Shown: positions 27,886 to 37,216 of the stretch, piece after piece
How the letters are laid out: every line of letters begins with the position of its first letter
How positions within the stretch are numbered: the first letter of the stretch is position 1
Assembly: GCA_023261595.1 (NCBI GenBank)
Contig: JAHFOQ010000007.1
Span: 1-43,623, forward strand
Length of the DNA: 43,623 nt
DNA from: a bacterium
GTDB lineage: Bacteria > Patescibacteriota > Saccharimonadia > CAILAD01 > BJGX01
Direction of reading: 5' to 3'
Program-made: the position numbers and the translations under genes
The notes under the pieces: generated by a model
Told to the model about the DNA's origin: nothing
The model's database searches: none
The model's input: the letters and a program-made list of their open reading frames with translations, nothing else

Positions 27886-28680
27886 CTACAGCTTAATATC
27901 CTTTCTTATATATACAATGTAGCTCAATACCAAGCTTGTCACTACAAATCCACCAAGGGCGAATAAATATTTTGGGTCATATCCGCTATTTTGATAAATA
28001 TAGACAGGATCAAAATATTTAAAAGGAGTTAGATAGTAAAAATCGGGTTTATCAAGTATTCCTCCAAACGATGCCACAATAAAGAATATAAATACCGTTG
28101 GCAATGCGACAGAAAGAACCGTCTTTATTTTAGGTAAAATAGTTCCAAATAAAAAACCGAGTACTAAAAAGAATACCTGTACAAAAAATAATGTTGCTGA
28201 GAGCATAATAAATGTTTTGATACCAAAATTTGAATGTGAAAAATATTTTGCTCCTAAAAGAGCAGTAACGGTAAAACAAATATTCGTAATAACAATCAAG
28301 CTTAAGCCAGCAGCAAACTTCTCAGTGAGTATTCTGCTGCGGCTTACTGGCTTTGATAACAAGAAGTCCGCGGTTTTGTCTGTGACTTCTTTAGAAAGAA
28401 TAGAAACACCATAATTCATTGCCTGGATAGCTCCTGCCAACCAAATAAAGGTTAGAATATATCCAAAATATCCATATATTGTATAAAATATTTCAAAACG
28501 AAAGTTAATAACCAATAATAGCGCTTTAGGATAATGTGAAACTACCTCACGAAATACATCAATCTGAGATGAAATAGACTGATAAGATGAGAGGAAAACT
28601 ATCAGAGTAGTTGAGAGTGCGAGCACCCATATTAGTAAAGATTTGCGATAAAATCTAAGTTCTTGCCAAAAAATATTCAT
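27886..28680 (-). CDS. ABC-2 permease
   Basis: Paralog of the neighbour: SKEVTDKTADFLLSKPVSRSRILTEKF. Confidence 0.85.
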   Translation of the reverse strand: MNIFWQELRFYRKSLLIWVLALSTTLIVFLSSYQSISSQIDVFREVVSHYPKALLLVINFRFEIFYTIYGYFGYILTFIWLAGAIQAMNYGVSILSKEVTDKTADFLLSKPVSRSRILTEKFAAGLSLIVITNICFTVTALLGAKYFSHSNFGIKTFIMLSATLFFVQVFFLVLGFLFGTILPKIKTVLSVALPTVFIFFIVASFGGILDKPDFYYLTPFKYFDPVYIYQNSGYDPKYLFALGGFVVTSLVLSYIVYIRKDIKL

Positions 28681-28688
28681 AGATTTCC

Positions 28689-29576
28689 TTATCTATAGTA
28701 GTGTAAAAAAATTTCTTCAAGATCCGGTTCGTTAACATCTAAATTTACCAAATCTAGTTTGGCTATTGCTTTTGTAATATCACGTAAATGCCCACGAAAA
28801 AGAAAATTGATATCATTTCCGTTGTATACCAATTCTGATATGCCAGTAATGTTTAAAAGTACTGCTTTATCTGCTTTTCCTTTAGTAGTTAGCTTAAATC
28901 TTTTGGTACTTTTTTCTAAAAGATCACTGATCTTTTCTACCTTAATCATTTTACCTTCTTTAATAATTCCTACTCTGTCACAAAGTCGTTGTACTTCACC
29001 AAGTATATGCGAAGAGAAAAGTACACTCGCACCACGCTTATTCTCTTGCTGAATTAAATTAAAAAACTTCTGCTGAATAAGTGGGTCAAGACCACCTGTG
29101 GGTTCGTCGAGGATAATAAGTTTTGGTTCATGTAATAAACCCTGAATTATGCCTACTTTTTTTCTGTTTCCGAAAGAAAGATCATCAATTTTTTTATCGA
29201 GATTTAGTTCTAGGAGCTTAGCAAGAGTTTGTATCCGATGTTCCATATGGTTTTTTGGTTTTTTATAAAAACTTGCTGAGTATCGCAATAGATCAATTGC
29301 CTTCATATTCTCGTAATAAAAAATTTCTGAAGGCAGATAGCCGATTTCTTCCCGAATTTCTGGTCCGTATTTTGTTACATCTTTACCAAAGATACTCGCC
29401 GAACCGCTTGTTGGATGCACAATAGAAAGTATTGTGCGGATCGTGGTCGATTTCCCTGCTCCGTTTGGACCAATAAAGCCAAATATTTCACCCTCATTAA
29501 CCTGCATATCAAGGTTTTCAATTCCACGTTCTTTACCGTAAAACTTACTCAGCTTAGATGTTTCGATAACGTTCAT
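28689..29576 (-). CDS. ABC transporter ATP-binding protein
   Basis: GPNGAGKSTT, LSFGNRKKVGI, LIILDEPTGGLD. Confidence 0.93.
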   Translation of the reverse strand: MNVIETSKLSKFYGKERGIENLDMQVNEGEIFGFIGPNGAGKSTTIRTILSIVHPTSGSASIFGKDVTKYGPEIREEIGYLPSEIFYYENMKAIDLLRYSASFYKKPKNHMEHRIQTLAKLLELNLDKKIDDLSFGNRKKVGIIQGLLHEPKLIILDEPTGGLDPLIQQKFFNLIQQENKRGASVLFSSHILGEVQRLCDRVGIIKEGKMIKVEKISDLLEKSTKRFKLTTKGKADKAVLLNITGISELVYNGNDINFLFRGHLRDITKAIAKLDLVNLDVNEPDLEEIFLHYYR

Positions 29577-29733
29577 TATTATTCCTTTATATTTGATTCC
29601 ATCTTATCATAAATCAACTAAGTAGAGATCTTTCATTAACTATGGGTTTCGTGATTCTCTTATAACAAAGTGCTTATTGTTATTTTCACTATTTAGACGA
29701 TATAAAGTATAATTTAAATCAATAAGGTAACAA

Positions 29734-31152
29734 ATGCCACAGAAACATATCAAAAAACAATCTACAAAAATATTTGCCTCTAGAAGAGAAAGACTGATAC
29801 TGCTCTTAATTGGTGTAGGTGTATTTGTAGGAATTGGAGTATTAGTAGTTTGGTTAGCTAACGCAAGTATAGAGCCCACAAAAACATATATTGCTAAAGT
29901 CACTGATCTAGGTAATCTTACCTACTCTACCCCAAACAGCCCTCGAGACGGTGGTGATTCAGCAATTATTGGCGGTAAAGTTGTATGGAACTTTGGTGAC
30001 ACATTCTATGTACCAAAAGTAACTAAATTTACTGGTGACCTTTTTCGGTCTGCAACTGCTGCTCTAGGAACAACTACTAATCCGACGCGACTAACTGAAC
30101 CAATTGATACCAAAGGTGCACCATACCAACTAATACCTTATACACCAGAGGAGCTGGCCTATAACATAGCTAAAACAAATGGTAGCGATCGATATGCTAT
30201 TTGGCCCAGCGGGATAGTTACTCGTCCGGGAGGAAATTCGGCTTATGTTTTCTTCTTCACTCTACTCATCCAGCCTGGCAACTGGCAAAATAAAGGAGTG
30301 GGCGTTGCTACGCTAGACGCAAATAGTACTGTAGCTCAGAGACAAGTAAATGTTTTGTTTCCTCCTAATGAACCTTCGTTTCGAAAACCACTTGTTGTAG
30401 GCAATATACTCTATTTGTATGCTGCATGCGGGGCTAAAGTTTGCCCAGTAGCACGCGTCCCTATCGACCAAGTGCCAGTTAGATCCGCCTATCGATTCTG
30501 GAATGGTACCGATTGGGTTGCTGATGTTGCTCAGGCCAAACCAATACTTCCATCAACAAGTCTGGGCGGTACTGTAATGTATAATCGTACACTAAAAAGC
30601 TATGTCCTAGCCACTATTCAAGATTACAGTCATGCAATATATTTCAGCTATGCTCCGGCTCCAGAAGGACCATGGACTACACCTATTAAAGCGATTGACT
30701 TGCCTGCAGACAAACAAGAATACGTACCTAACTTCCATCCAGAGTTTTCAACCGATAATGATGTGTCTGTATATATTAGCTATAGCACCGGTGGCAAAGG
30801 TGGTGGCATTAAATTGTTGAAGGTTACTCTCAATCCTCCGGTTGAACCTATACCTGTTAGTCCGGTTTCCACACAGCCAGTTAACCCAACTAGCAGCCAA
30901 GGTAGTGCCTCTACCACTACTTCAACCAACACAAATAAAGCAAGTTCGACAAGAACAAATGGCAATACTACCCAGAGTACGAGCAACAATAATGTAACCA
31001 CCCCATCTCTCGCAGGATCTGCAACAGATAAGATGCAAGCGCCAACAACACCTTCTGGATCAACAATGAATAATAACTCCTCACAATCCAACAAGTCGTG
31101 GTGGGATCAAATCGTAGATTACTTCTTAGGTCTCTTTAGTGGGAACAACTAA
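29734..31152 (+). CDS. Membrane-anchored extracytoplasmic protein, DUF4185/propeller-like, with Ser/Thr/Asn-rich linker and C-terminal amphipathic tail
   Basis: TM LLIGVGVFVGIGVLVVWLA; GGDSAIIGGKVVWNFGDTF; low-complexity STN linker; tail SWWDQIVDYFLGLFSGNN. Confidence 0.65.
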   Translation: MPQKHIKKQSTKIFASRRERLILLLIGVGVFVGIGVLVVWLANASIEPTKTYIAKVTDLGNLTYSTPNSPRDGGDSAIIGGKVVWNFGDTFYVPKVTKFTGDLFRSATAALGTTTNPTRLTEPIDTKGAPYQLIPYTPEELAYNIAKTNGSDRYAIWPSGIVTRPGGNSAYVFFFTLLIQPGNWQNKGVGVATLDANSTVAQRQVNVLFPPNEPSFRKPLVVGNILYLYAACGAKVCPVARVPIDQVPVRSAYRFWNGTDWVADVAQAKPILPSTSLGGTVMYNRTLKSYVLATIQDYSHAIYFSYAPAPEGPWTTPIKAIDLPADKQEYVPNFHPEFSTDNDVSVYISYSTGGKGGGIKLLKVTLNPPVEPIPVSPVSTQPVNPTSSQGSASTTTSTNTNKASSTRTNGNTTQSTSNNNVTTPSLAGSATDKMQAPTTPSGSTMNNNSSQSNKSWWDQIVDYFLGLFSGNN

Positions 31153-31187
31153 CATTAGCTTGTAATTATTTAATAGTAAGCTTGAGT

Positions 31188-32492
31188 CTATCTTAGTCCT
31201 ATACCGATAAGCACATAATTAACCATCGACTCCCAGCCTTGCTGAATGCCAGTGATTATCTTTCCAAAAAATGACTGCTGATTAGGCTCGTTACTGCTAA
31301 TAAGGGTTTTTCCATCTGCAGCGGTAACAACTATATCGTGATCATTACTAGTAACTGAACTTGCGGTATTTTGGCTATCAGGGTTAGAAGCAGTAGAATT
31401 TTGTTTCTGTATGCTCGAAATGGAGTTGGTACCGGAGACCGATCCGCCTCCGTTCTGAGTTGCTTTACTTGTTACTGGGGCACTTGTTGATGTTTGGGTT
31501 GGAGCAGGAGGAGTTGGGTTGAATCCAGCAGATACTTGCGCAAAAGCATACCCTAATGCAAGCTCGCCAACATTAGAGAGGTGGATATTAAGTCCATGTC
31601 GTGGCAAAGAGATTGTATCAACAATCTTAACATTAGCTGTTGTGTCAGCAACTTTCTGCTGGGCAGCTCGTACTATCTGATCGGCAGATGAGACAACAGC
31701 ACAATCCACTTTTCCACATGGGTTTGTCTTATTGAGATTTTGTGCTGTTTTTATCCACGCAGCCAAAGAGGTTTTAGCGAGCACAAATGGTGCAGTTGGC
31801 TGTAAGCCTAGCTCAGAATGAGCAGTAGCAATAAGATCTCTTAGATTTGCTTCATAAAGTGGAGCTTTTTCTGGACTAGAATCAGTTTCGCCTTGTACCC
31901 AATAAAACCCATCAACTGATGAGGTTGCGCCTTGTGCGGCCACCCACTCATTTAAGGTTGTCAAGCGGCTCTTTAAAAAAGCAAAGCCTTCATTTTTGCT
32001 ATGTACATTCCAGTCACTCACCGCAGGATCTTGTGCTAAACCAACACCACCAAAACTGACTTTTAGAACAATGATGTTGCGTTTTCCTTGATCATACAGC
32101 CCACGTGCCAATCCTACTTCTGGACCAAAAGTTGCTTGGTTTTTTGTATACTTCATAGCATCATTCCCTATCGACTTTAACACTGTCGGAGGCGGTCCTG
32201 AATTACCTGCTAAATTACTCCAGACTAATTTAGTTTGCGAATCAGCGGGATGCGATTTAGCTCCGAATAGATCAAAATTACTCACGGTGTCATTTACGTA
32301 TGCTTCTGCCCCATCTGCGTTCGATTGGCCCGCAACAATAATTATAGAATAATGTGGTTTTGTAGCAGCATGGCTGCGAAAAATTATAAATACTCCAAAC
32401 AATACAAAGAAAGTAGTAATGCCAATTACAATTAAGGCTTTGTGCCTGCTAAATTTTGTATTATTACCCTTCTTGTTGTACGTTCGACTCAA
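31188..32492 (-). CDS. Secreted/anchored SGNH-type (sialate O-acetylesterase-like) esterase with STN linker
   Basis: VAGQSNADG, GPEVGLARGLYD, FYWVQGETDSS, HLSNVGELALGYAFA; N-terminal TM ending RSHAAT. Confidence 0.8.
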   Translation of the reverse strand: MSRTYNKKGNNTKFSRHKALIVIGITTFFVLFGVFIIFRSHAATKPHYSIIIVAGQSNADGAEAYVNDTVSNFDLFGAKSHPADSQTKLVWSNLAGNSGPPPTVLKSIGNDAMKYTKNQATFGPEVGLARGLYDQGKRNIIVLKVSFGGVGLAQDPAVSDWNVHSKNEGFAFLKSRLTTLNEWVAAQGATSSVDGFYWVQGETDSSPEKAPLYEANLRDLIATAHSELGLQPTAPFVLAKTSLAAWIKTAQNLNKTNPCGKVDCAVVSSADQIVRAAQQKVADTTANVKIVDTISLPRHGLNIHLSNVGELALGYAFAQVSAGFNPTPPAPTQTSTSAPVTSKATQNGGGSVSGTNSISSIQKQNSTASNPDSQNTASSVTSNDHDIVVTAADGKTLISSNEPNQQSFFGKIITGIQQGWESMVNYVLIGIGLR

Positions 32493-32592
32493 TTGAAGCC
32501 CTTTGTGTTTATACTACTTATCATACAGAAATTTACTGTAGCTAACATCTTATTCATGAAATTATATTATCTTGCCAACTATTAGAGTCATA

Positions 32593-32748
32593 TTAACCCA
32601 AAGAAAAATCTGCAATGATTTTTTGATAACAATCCTTACAAAGATGGTATTTTTTTACCTCATTACGTACGTTGGGTGGACTCAGTAGAATACCACCAAA
32701 ATCATTTAGTTCTTTTTTGCATTTATCACATAGTGGATTAATTGCCAT
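32593..32748 (-). CDS. Small zinc-ribbon-like protein (51 aa)
   Basis: Manual translation MAINPLCDKCKKELNDFGGILLSPPNVRNEVKKYHLCKDCYQKIIADFSLG; two CxxC. Confidence 0.6.
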   Translation of the reverse strand: MAINPLCDKCKKELNDFGGILLSPPNVRNEVKKYHLCKDCYQKIIADFSLG

Positions 32749-32811
32749 AATTTCTCTTTGTTAATCTTTATATCTTAATAACTTAACTATTTTGAGCTAA
32801 ATATTTGCAGT

Positions 32812-33159
32812 TTATTTATTTGAATCAATATCATTCTTACGGAACAGAAGTACTTTCTTTAAAATATTTTCTGAGATTGGTTTTTCTAAAGAATATCGAA
32901 TTGTACCTTTTGAAGTATCGAAATCTTTTAGTTCTTTCGCTAAGCCCAAAATTGCACCCGAACCTGGATATATTCCATAGTGGTTCTTTGCAGCAGCATA
33001 TGCAATGAAATATTTCCCTTTATATTTAAATCCGGGCATACCATACGTTACACATATTTCAGCTTCGGGAATGCTATTTATTGTTATGTCTAAAAGCCTT
33101 TTTACTTCGGTCTTTTGCTCAGTAGCTAGGTTTTTGAGATATTTATCTACATCTTTCAT
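32812..33159 (-). CDS. DUF1801 family protein
   Basis: PEAEICVTYGMPGFKYKGKYFIAYAAAKNHYGIYPG. Confidence 0.85.
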   Translation of the reverse strand: MKDVDKYLKNLATEQKTEVKRLLDITINSIPEAEICVTYGMPGFKYKGKYFIAYAAAKNHYGIYPGSGAILGLAKELKDFDTSKGTIRYSLEKPISENILKKVLLFRKNDIDSNK

Positions 33160-33233
33160 GTATACTATTATCTCACAAAAAATGTTTCTGTGGTTTAAAC
33201 GATTTTTAAGTTAAGTGCTACAATATATTACAT

Positions 33234-34526
33234 ATGAAGCGGGGTGGAAAAAATATTCTTTTTGTTGCTCCTACAAATGAATTAAAAGCAGGCGGAGAAA
33301 TCTCTCACTTTGAACTGATTAAATCAGCTAAAAAGCGAGGCTATAAAGTACACGTTGTTTTACCTGCAAGAGGTAAATTTAATAACGAATTAAAGAAACT
33401 TACCATACCAAGACTGGTAGTTAAGTATTTCTATTGGCAGTCAAATATGACAGGAGATATAGAGTTATCTAATCTTGTTGCTGTTGATAAAATAATACAA
33501 TACATAGAACAAGAATCAATTGATTGTGTTGTGACGAATACCCTTAACTTGCCTTGGGGAGCACTAGCTGCAGCATTAAGTAATAAACCTCATATATGGA
33601 TAGCACGAGAATTTCCACGCGAAGAATTTTCTTATCTTCTTGATAGATATGATTTTATACAAAATTACTCAAATGTCATAATGGCAAATTCAAAAAAATT
33701 AGCCGACTATATGCAAACAAAACTGAAGCTAAAAAACACAAAGTATTTTTTTTCGTATGTTAATGCAGCACAGTTAAAACTGAGTAACACAACTAAGCCA
33801 GCGCGAATTGTGCATGTTGGTGCAATATTACCAAGAAAAAATCAACTCCTTACCATAAAAATGCTCGCTTTATTAGAAAAAAAATATCAATTAAAACCAA
33901 CTTTGCTTTTTATCGGAACATATAATCTAAATGATAACTACTATCAAGAGTTAACTTCTGCGATATATAAATACAAATTACAAGACAGAGTAGTTTTTAA
34001 GGGCCATACAAACACTCCCTATTCGCTGGTTTGCACTAATGATATTATTTTTCAACCATCAAAATCTGAGAGTATTGGTCGTGTTGTAACTGAAGCTATG
34101 AAACTTGGTTTAATTACTGTCGGTTCCGATATAGATGGTAATAAAGAAGCCTTCAATTTTGGGGGAGGCTATATATATAAGAGTGGCGACGTTAAAGAGT
34201 CGGCAAAAATTATATCTGACATCTTAAAAAATTTAGATAAGTACAAAGTAGAAGCAACGACTATTCAGAAAATTGCTCTAAAAAATATGTCTGAGCAAAA
34301 ATGTAGCGATCCATTTTTTAAAGAGCTTAATCTAGTAATAAACCAAGCAAATCCTCAAAAGGCCATACAGAGTGTTTATCCTTACCTGAATATAGTTTCA
34401 TCTATTAATCATAAGAATAAACAACTTAATGAATATCGCAATCATTTAGCGGCAATTGAAGAAACTCGTAGTAGAAAAATCATTATGTCACTTAATACCC
34501 TACTACGCAGACGAGGTACGAAATAA
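33234..34526 (+). CDS. GT-B glycosyltransferase
   Basis: IVHVGAILPRKNQLLTIKMLALLE, FKGHTNTPYSLVCTNDIIFQPSKSESIGRVVTEAM. Confidence 0.85.
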   Translation: MKRGGKNILFVAPTNELKAGGEISHFELIKSAKKRGYKVHVVLPARGKFNNELKKLTIPRLVVKYFYWQSNMTGDIELSNLVAVDKIIQYIEQESIDCVVTNTLNLPWGALAAALSNKPHIWIAREFPREEFSYLLDRYDFIQNYSNVIMANSKKLADYMQTKLKLKNTKYFFSYVNAAQLKLSNTTKPARIVHVGAILPRKNQLLTIKMLALLEKKYQLKPTLLFIGTYNLNDNYYQELTSAIYKYKLQDRVVFKGHTNTPYSLVCTNDIIFQPSKSESIGRVVTEAMKLGLITVGSDIDGNKEAFNFGGGYIYKSGDVKESAKIISDILKNLDKYKVEATTIQKIALKNMSEQKCSDPFFKELNLVINQANPQKAIQSVYPYLNIVSSINHKNKQLNEYRNHLAAIEETRSRKIIMSLNTLLRRRGTK

Positions 34527-34538
34527 AGTAACAGGAAT

Positions 34539-34802
34539 TTATCGGGAATACTTTAATACTGTTCGAACAAGTAGCAAGAGAATACATGCACCGATTATCG
34601 CCCAGATAAAACTCATAATGTTTATTCCAGTAGCTTGAGCACCGGTAAGTAAGCTAGAAATAAACGCACCGATTACTGCGCCTATTATTCCTACTACTAT
34701 ATTCAATAAAGGTCCTTGTTCTTGATCAGTTCCAACAAGTAATGAAGCTATCCATCCCACTACTGCCCCAAATATTATCCATACAATTATGCTCACTATC
34801 AT
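34539..34802 (-). CDS. GlsB/YeaQ/YmgE stress-response membrane protein
   Basis: IVWIIFGAVVGWIASLLVGTDQEQGPLLNIVVGIIGAVIGAFI. Confidence 0.88.
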   Translation of the reverse strand: MIVSIIVWIIFGAVVGWIASLLVGTDQEQGPLLNIVVGIIGAVIGAFISSLLTGAQATGINIMSFIWAIIGACILLLLVRTVLKYSR

Positions 34803-34835
34803 TTACAAACCTTTCTTTGGACTTATTAATATAGT

Positions 34836-35000
34836 TTAATTTGCTCGCCACATTGCTGATTTATTCAGCAGATCAGATTTGTTCCATTGTTTTAGCTGAA
34901 CAGTGTTTCGACTAAATGCATTCGATGCACGAATAACTTTCTTGTCTCTTTTTTCACGGTCTTCAATGAACCATCGTTTTGTTGTATTGAGATCTACCAT
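34836..35000 (-). CDS. Small basic hypothetical protein (54 aa)
   Basis: Manual translation MVDLNTTKRWFIEDREKRDKKVIRASNAFSRNTVQLKQWNKSDLLNKSAMWRAN; RBS-like GGGAG. Confidence 0.5.
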   Translation of the reverse strand: MVDLNTTKRWFIEDREKRDKKVIRASNAFSRNTVQLKQWNKSDLLNKSAMWRAN

Positions 35001-35073
35001 AAAGTCTCCCTTCTAAAATTTAATAATGTTATCAAACCTATTTAAAGTGTAAAGTTTACCCATATCAATGCGC

Positions 35074-35089
35074 TGTTAAAATTTTAACA
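35074..35089. promoter_or_regulatory. 16-bp perfect palindrome TGTTAAAATTTTAACA between divergent small ORFs
   Basis: Read directly; matches the CTGTTAA-N4-TTAACAG pattern at 37619-37636. Confidence 0.5.
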
Positions 35090-35196
35090 AGAAGTTTTTT
35101 CTCAGATAGAAATCATCATTTTGTGAAATTTTTCATCGTTTCTACATATCTTGCACCATATACTCGATAGCGTAAGTAAAGGAAAGGAGTTGTTAT

Positions 35197-35367
35197 ATGG
35201 GTCCACAAGAACTGAAAGATGAAGCCGAACGAAAGCGCAAAGAAGCAGAGGATCTAGAGGCAGAAGCCGGAGATAAGGAAGATGAAATTGCAGAAGCTGA
35301 AGATGAAATTGCTGAAGCTGAAGATAAGAAAGCAGATGCTGAGGGCGAAACGAATAGCTGGTTTTAG
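35197..35367 (+). CDS. Small acidic coiled-coil protein with DEIAEAE repeats (56 aa)
   Basis: RBS GGAAAGGAG; MGPQELKDEAERKRKEAEDLEAEAGDKEDEIAEAEDEIAEAEDKKADAEGETNSWF. The ORF track shows only an antisense ORF. Confidence 0.65.
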   Translation: MGPQELKDEAERKRKEAEDLEAEAGDKEDEIAEAEDEIAEAEDKKADAEGETNSWF

Positions 35368-35432
35368 AATTATTACTGATTGGTTCATACAAAAACATAA
35401 CTCAAAGGAATTAATTTTATAAGGAGAGTGTT

Positions 35433-35570
35433 ATGAAAAGATATGTTTATGCAGAACCAAAAAGAAAAATAACTGAAAATCGCAAATTAGATCTACATGA
35501 TAAGCTTGCAACTCGGTGGGCCATAAAGGCTGAGAAGCTTATTAAAACAGCAAATACTGTAGCTCGATAG
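35433..35570 (+). CDS. Small basic hypothetical protein (45 aa)
   Basis: RBS AAGGAGAG; MKRYVYAEPKRKITENRKLDLHDKLATRWAIKAEKLIKTANTVAR. Confidence 0.6.
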   Translation: MKRYVYAEPKRKITENRKLDLHDKLATRWAIKAEKLIKTANTVAR

Positions 35571-35594
35571 TACCAACAAAGAAGAGCTGATAAG

Positions 35595-36239
35595 TTACCC
35601 TATACTTGTCAGCTCTTCTATTTTCTCGATATTAACCTCGAGCCCTTCTATACCCCGATATTTTACTACTCGCTTCCTTCTCAGATTATTCATAACTGTA
35701 CTTACGGTTTCGCGAGTTAATCCGACAATATTGGCAAATTCTTGTTGAGAAATTGGGAGGAGTATTCTCACTTTCTTTAAATTTTGATTATTTCCTTTAA
35801 ATCGACGACATAAAAAGTCGAGTGTATACAAAACTTTATCTTCTGCTTTTAATTGAGTGAGTGCATTAATTCTCCGAGAAAAATCTAAGTACCTTCCTAC
35901 ATACATATCAAACATTACCTCGGTAACATCTTTCGATGAGAATAAAAACGCTTTGTATTCTTCCTTAGAACAGGTAGCAAGTTCACAATCAGTAAATGCC
36001 TCATAATAGTAGAAAGAACTTATTGATTTGTTAAAAATCCAAGCAATAGGAAAAGTCTCATATCTTGATTCGAATGATATGATTTTTACTTCACCTTCTT
36101 TATTTATGTCATATGTTTTAATAATTCCACTTTTTACCATATAGGCAACGGTCGGTCGGTCGCCTTGGTGCAAAATTATTTCACCTTTTTGCAATTTTTT
36201 GCTTGGTTGATTTTCGAGAAATTTGTCGTATAATTCCAT
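35595..36239 (-). CDS. Crp/Fnr-family transcriptional regulator
   Basis: cNMP-binding-like N-terminal barrel; C-terminal HTH PISQQEFANIVGLTRETVSTVMNNLRRKRVV. Confidence 0.92.
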   Translation of the reverse strand: MELYDKFLENQPSKKLQKGEIILHQGDRPTVAYMVKSGIIKTYDINKEGEVKIISFESRYETFPIAWIFNKSISSFYYYEAFTDCELATCSKEEYKAFLFSSKDVTEVMFDMYVGRYLDFSRRINALTQLKAEDKVLYTLDFLCRRFKGNNQNLKKVRILLPISQQEFANIVGLTRETVSTVMNNLRRKRVVKYRGIEGLEVNIEKIEELTSIG

Positions 36240-36240
36240 A

Positions 36241-36264
36241 CTTACAATATAGACCCATTGTAAG
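36241..36264. promoter_or_regulatory. Dyad CTTACAAT-N8-ATTGTAAG just upstream of the Crp/Fnr start
   Basis: 8-bp perfect arms directly abutting the start codon region. Confidence 0.5.
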
Positions 36265-36344
36265 ATTTTTTATAGATATATTACCTCAGAAAATTTATGA
36301 TTTTAATATACAATCTATAATTAATCAATAAAGGAGAAAGTACT

Positions 36345-36647
36345 ATGGAAAACTCAGCGAAAGGCTTGTCTACACTGACTGGATTATTTACTGGGACAGT
36401 AATAGGTCTTGCAGTGGGCATACTTACGGCTCCAAAAAGCGGCGAGGAATCTCGAGAAGAAATAAAAGAAAAGGTTTCAGAATCTACCGACAAATTAAAA
36501 GAGTCCGCTCTCTCTAGTGGTAAGCAGTTGGCAGAAAAGGTATCTAGTGTTAATTCGGGCAATGCTAATCTCGAAAAACTACGCACTAATGTCGACAAGC
36601 TGTCGCAAGATCTTAATAATATGATCGAAAAACAAGGAAATCAATAA
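36345..36647 (+). CDS. YtxH-domain protein
   Basis: GLFTGTVIGLAVGILTAPKSGEESREEIKEKVSESTDKLKES. Confidence 0.88.
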   Translation: MENSAKGLSTLTGLFTGTVIGLAVGILTAPKSGEESREEIKEKVSESTDKLKESALSSGKQLAEKVSSVNSGNANLEKLRTNVDKLSQDLNNMIEKQGNQ

Positions 36648-36672
36648 ATAGCTCATTATATATTTTCACGGG

Positions 36673-36828
36673 TTACTTATCTTTTCTAGCTTCAGAAAGA
36701 CCAATTGCTATTGCCTGTTTGGGGTTTGTAACTTTCTTGCCATTACTTCCACTGTGTAACTTACCCTTCTTCATTTCATGCAGTGCTTGACGTACTTTTT
36801 CTTGTGACTTTTTATTATATTTATTCAT
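36673..36828 (-). CDS. DUF6496-like small protein (51 aa)
   Basis: Manual translation MNKYNKKSQEKVRQALHEMKKGKLHSGSNGKKVTNPKQAIAIGLSEARKDK. Confidence 0.75.
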   Translation of the reverse strand: MNKYNKKSQEKVRQALHEMKKGKLHSGSNGKKVTNPKQAIAIGLSEARKDK

Positions 36829-36861
36829 TATAAAATACTCCTAATTTACTTGCTTATTAAA

Positions 36862-36896
36862 GGTAAAAGGATGGGGGCTTTTCCCATCCTTTTACC
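36862..36896 (-). terminator. Strong hairpin between the KGG and DUF6496 genes
   Basis: GGTAAAAGGATGGG / CCCATCCTTTTACC, 14-bp perfect arms. Confidence 0.6.
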
Positions 36897-36927
36897 CGGG
36901 TGCTAATAGTTGCTTACAGGAAGTATC

Positions 36928-37080
36928 CTAACGTGAACCGCCTTTTTTTCCTGCTTCGCTAGCTTTCTGACGGTCATTCTTAAAGTTCCCACCACTTGCC
37001 TGACCTCCTTTTTTAGCAATCTTTCTTTGCTTCTCTTCGTCCATCGAAGCAAACCCTCTGTTACTTGTTCCGTCTGCCAT
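36928..37080 (-). CDS. KGG-motif (GsiB-like) stress protein (50 aa); the track's 36903-37097 ORF is in a wrong frame
   Basis: MADGTSNRGFASMDEEKQRKIAKKGGQASGGNFKNDRQKASEAGKKGGSR with RBS GAGGAGGAAA. Confidence 0.88.
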   Translation of the reverse strand: MADGTSNRGFASMDEEKQRKIAKKGGQASGGNFKNDRQKASEAGKKGGSR

Positions 37081-37216
37081 ATTCTTTTCCTCCTCACAAA
37101 TATTAATTGTTATAATTACTACCTCGCCATGGCACTTTCTATGCTACGTAACCGAATGGTTTGTTTCTATAAAATTTCTCACAATCAAATGCAACAAGAT
37201 TAAATTCCAGATATAG

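Noticed and set aside
36903-37097. 64-aa minus ORF in the track
   Set aside because: Out of frame with the KGG protein that has a better RBS and a recognisable motif.
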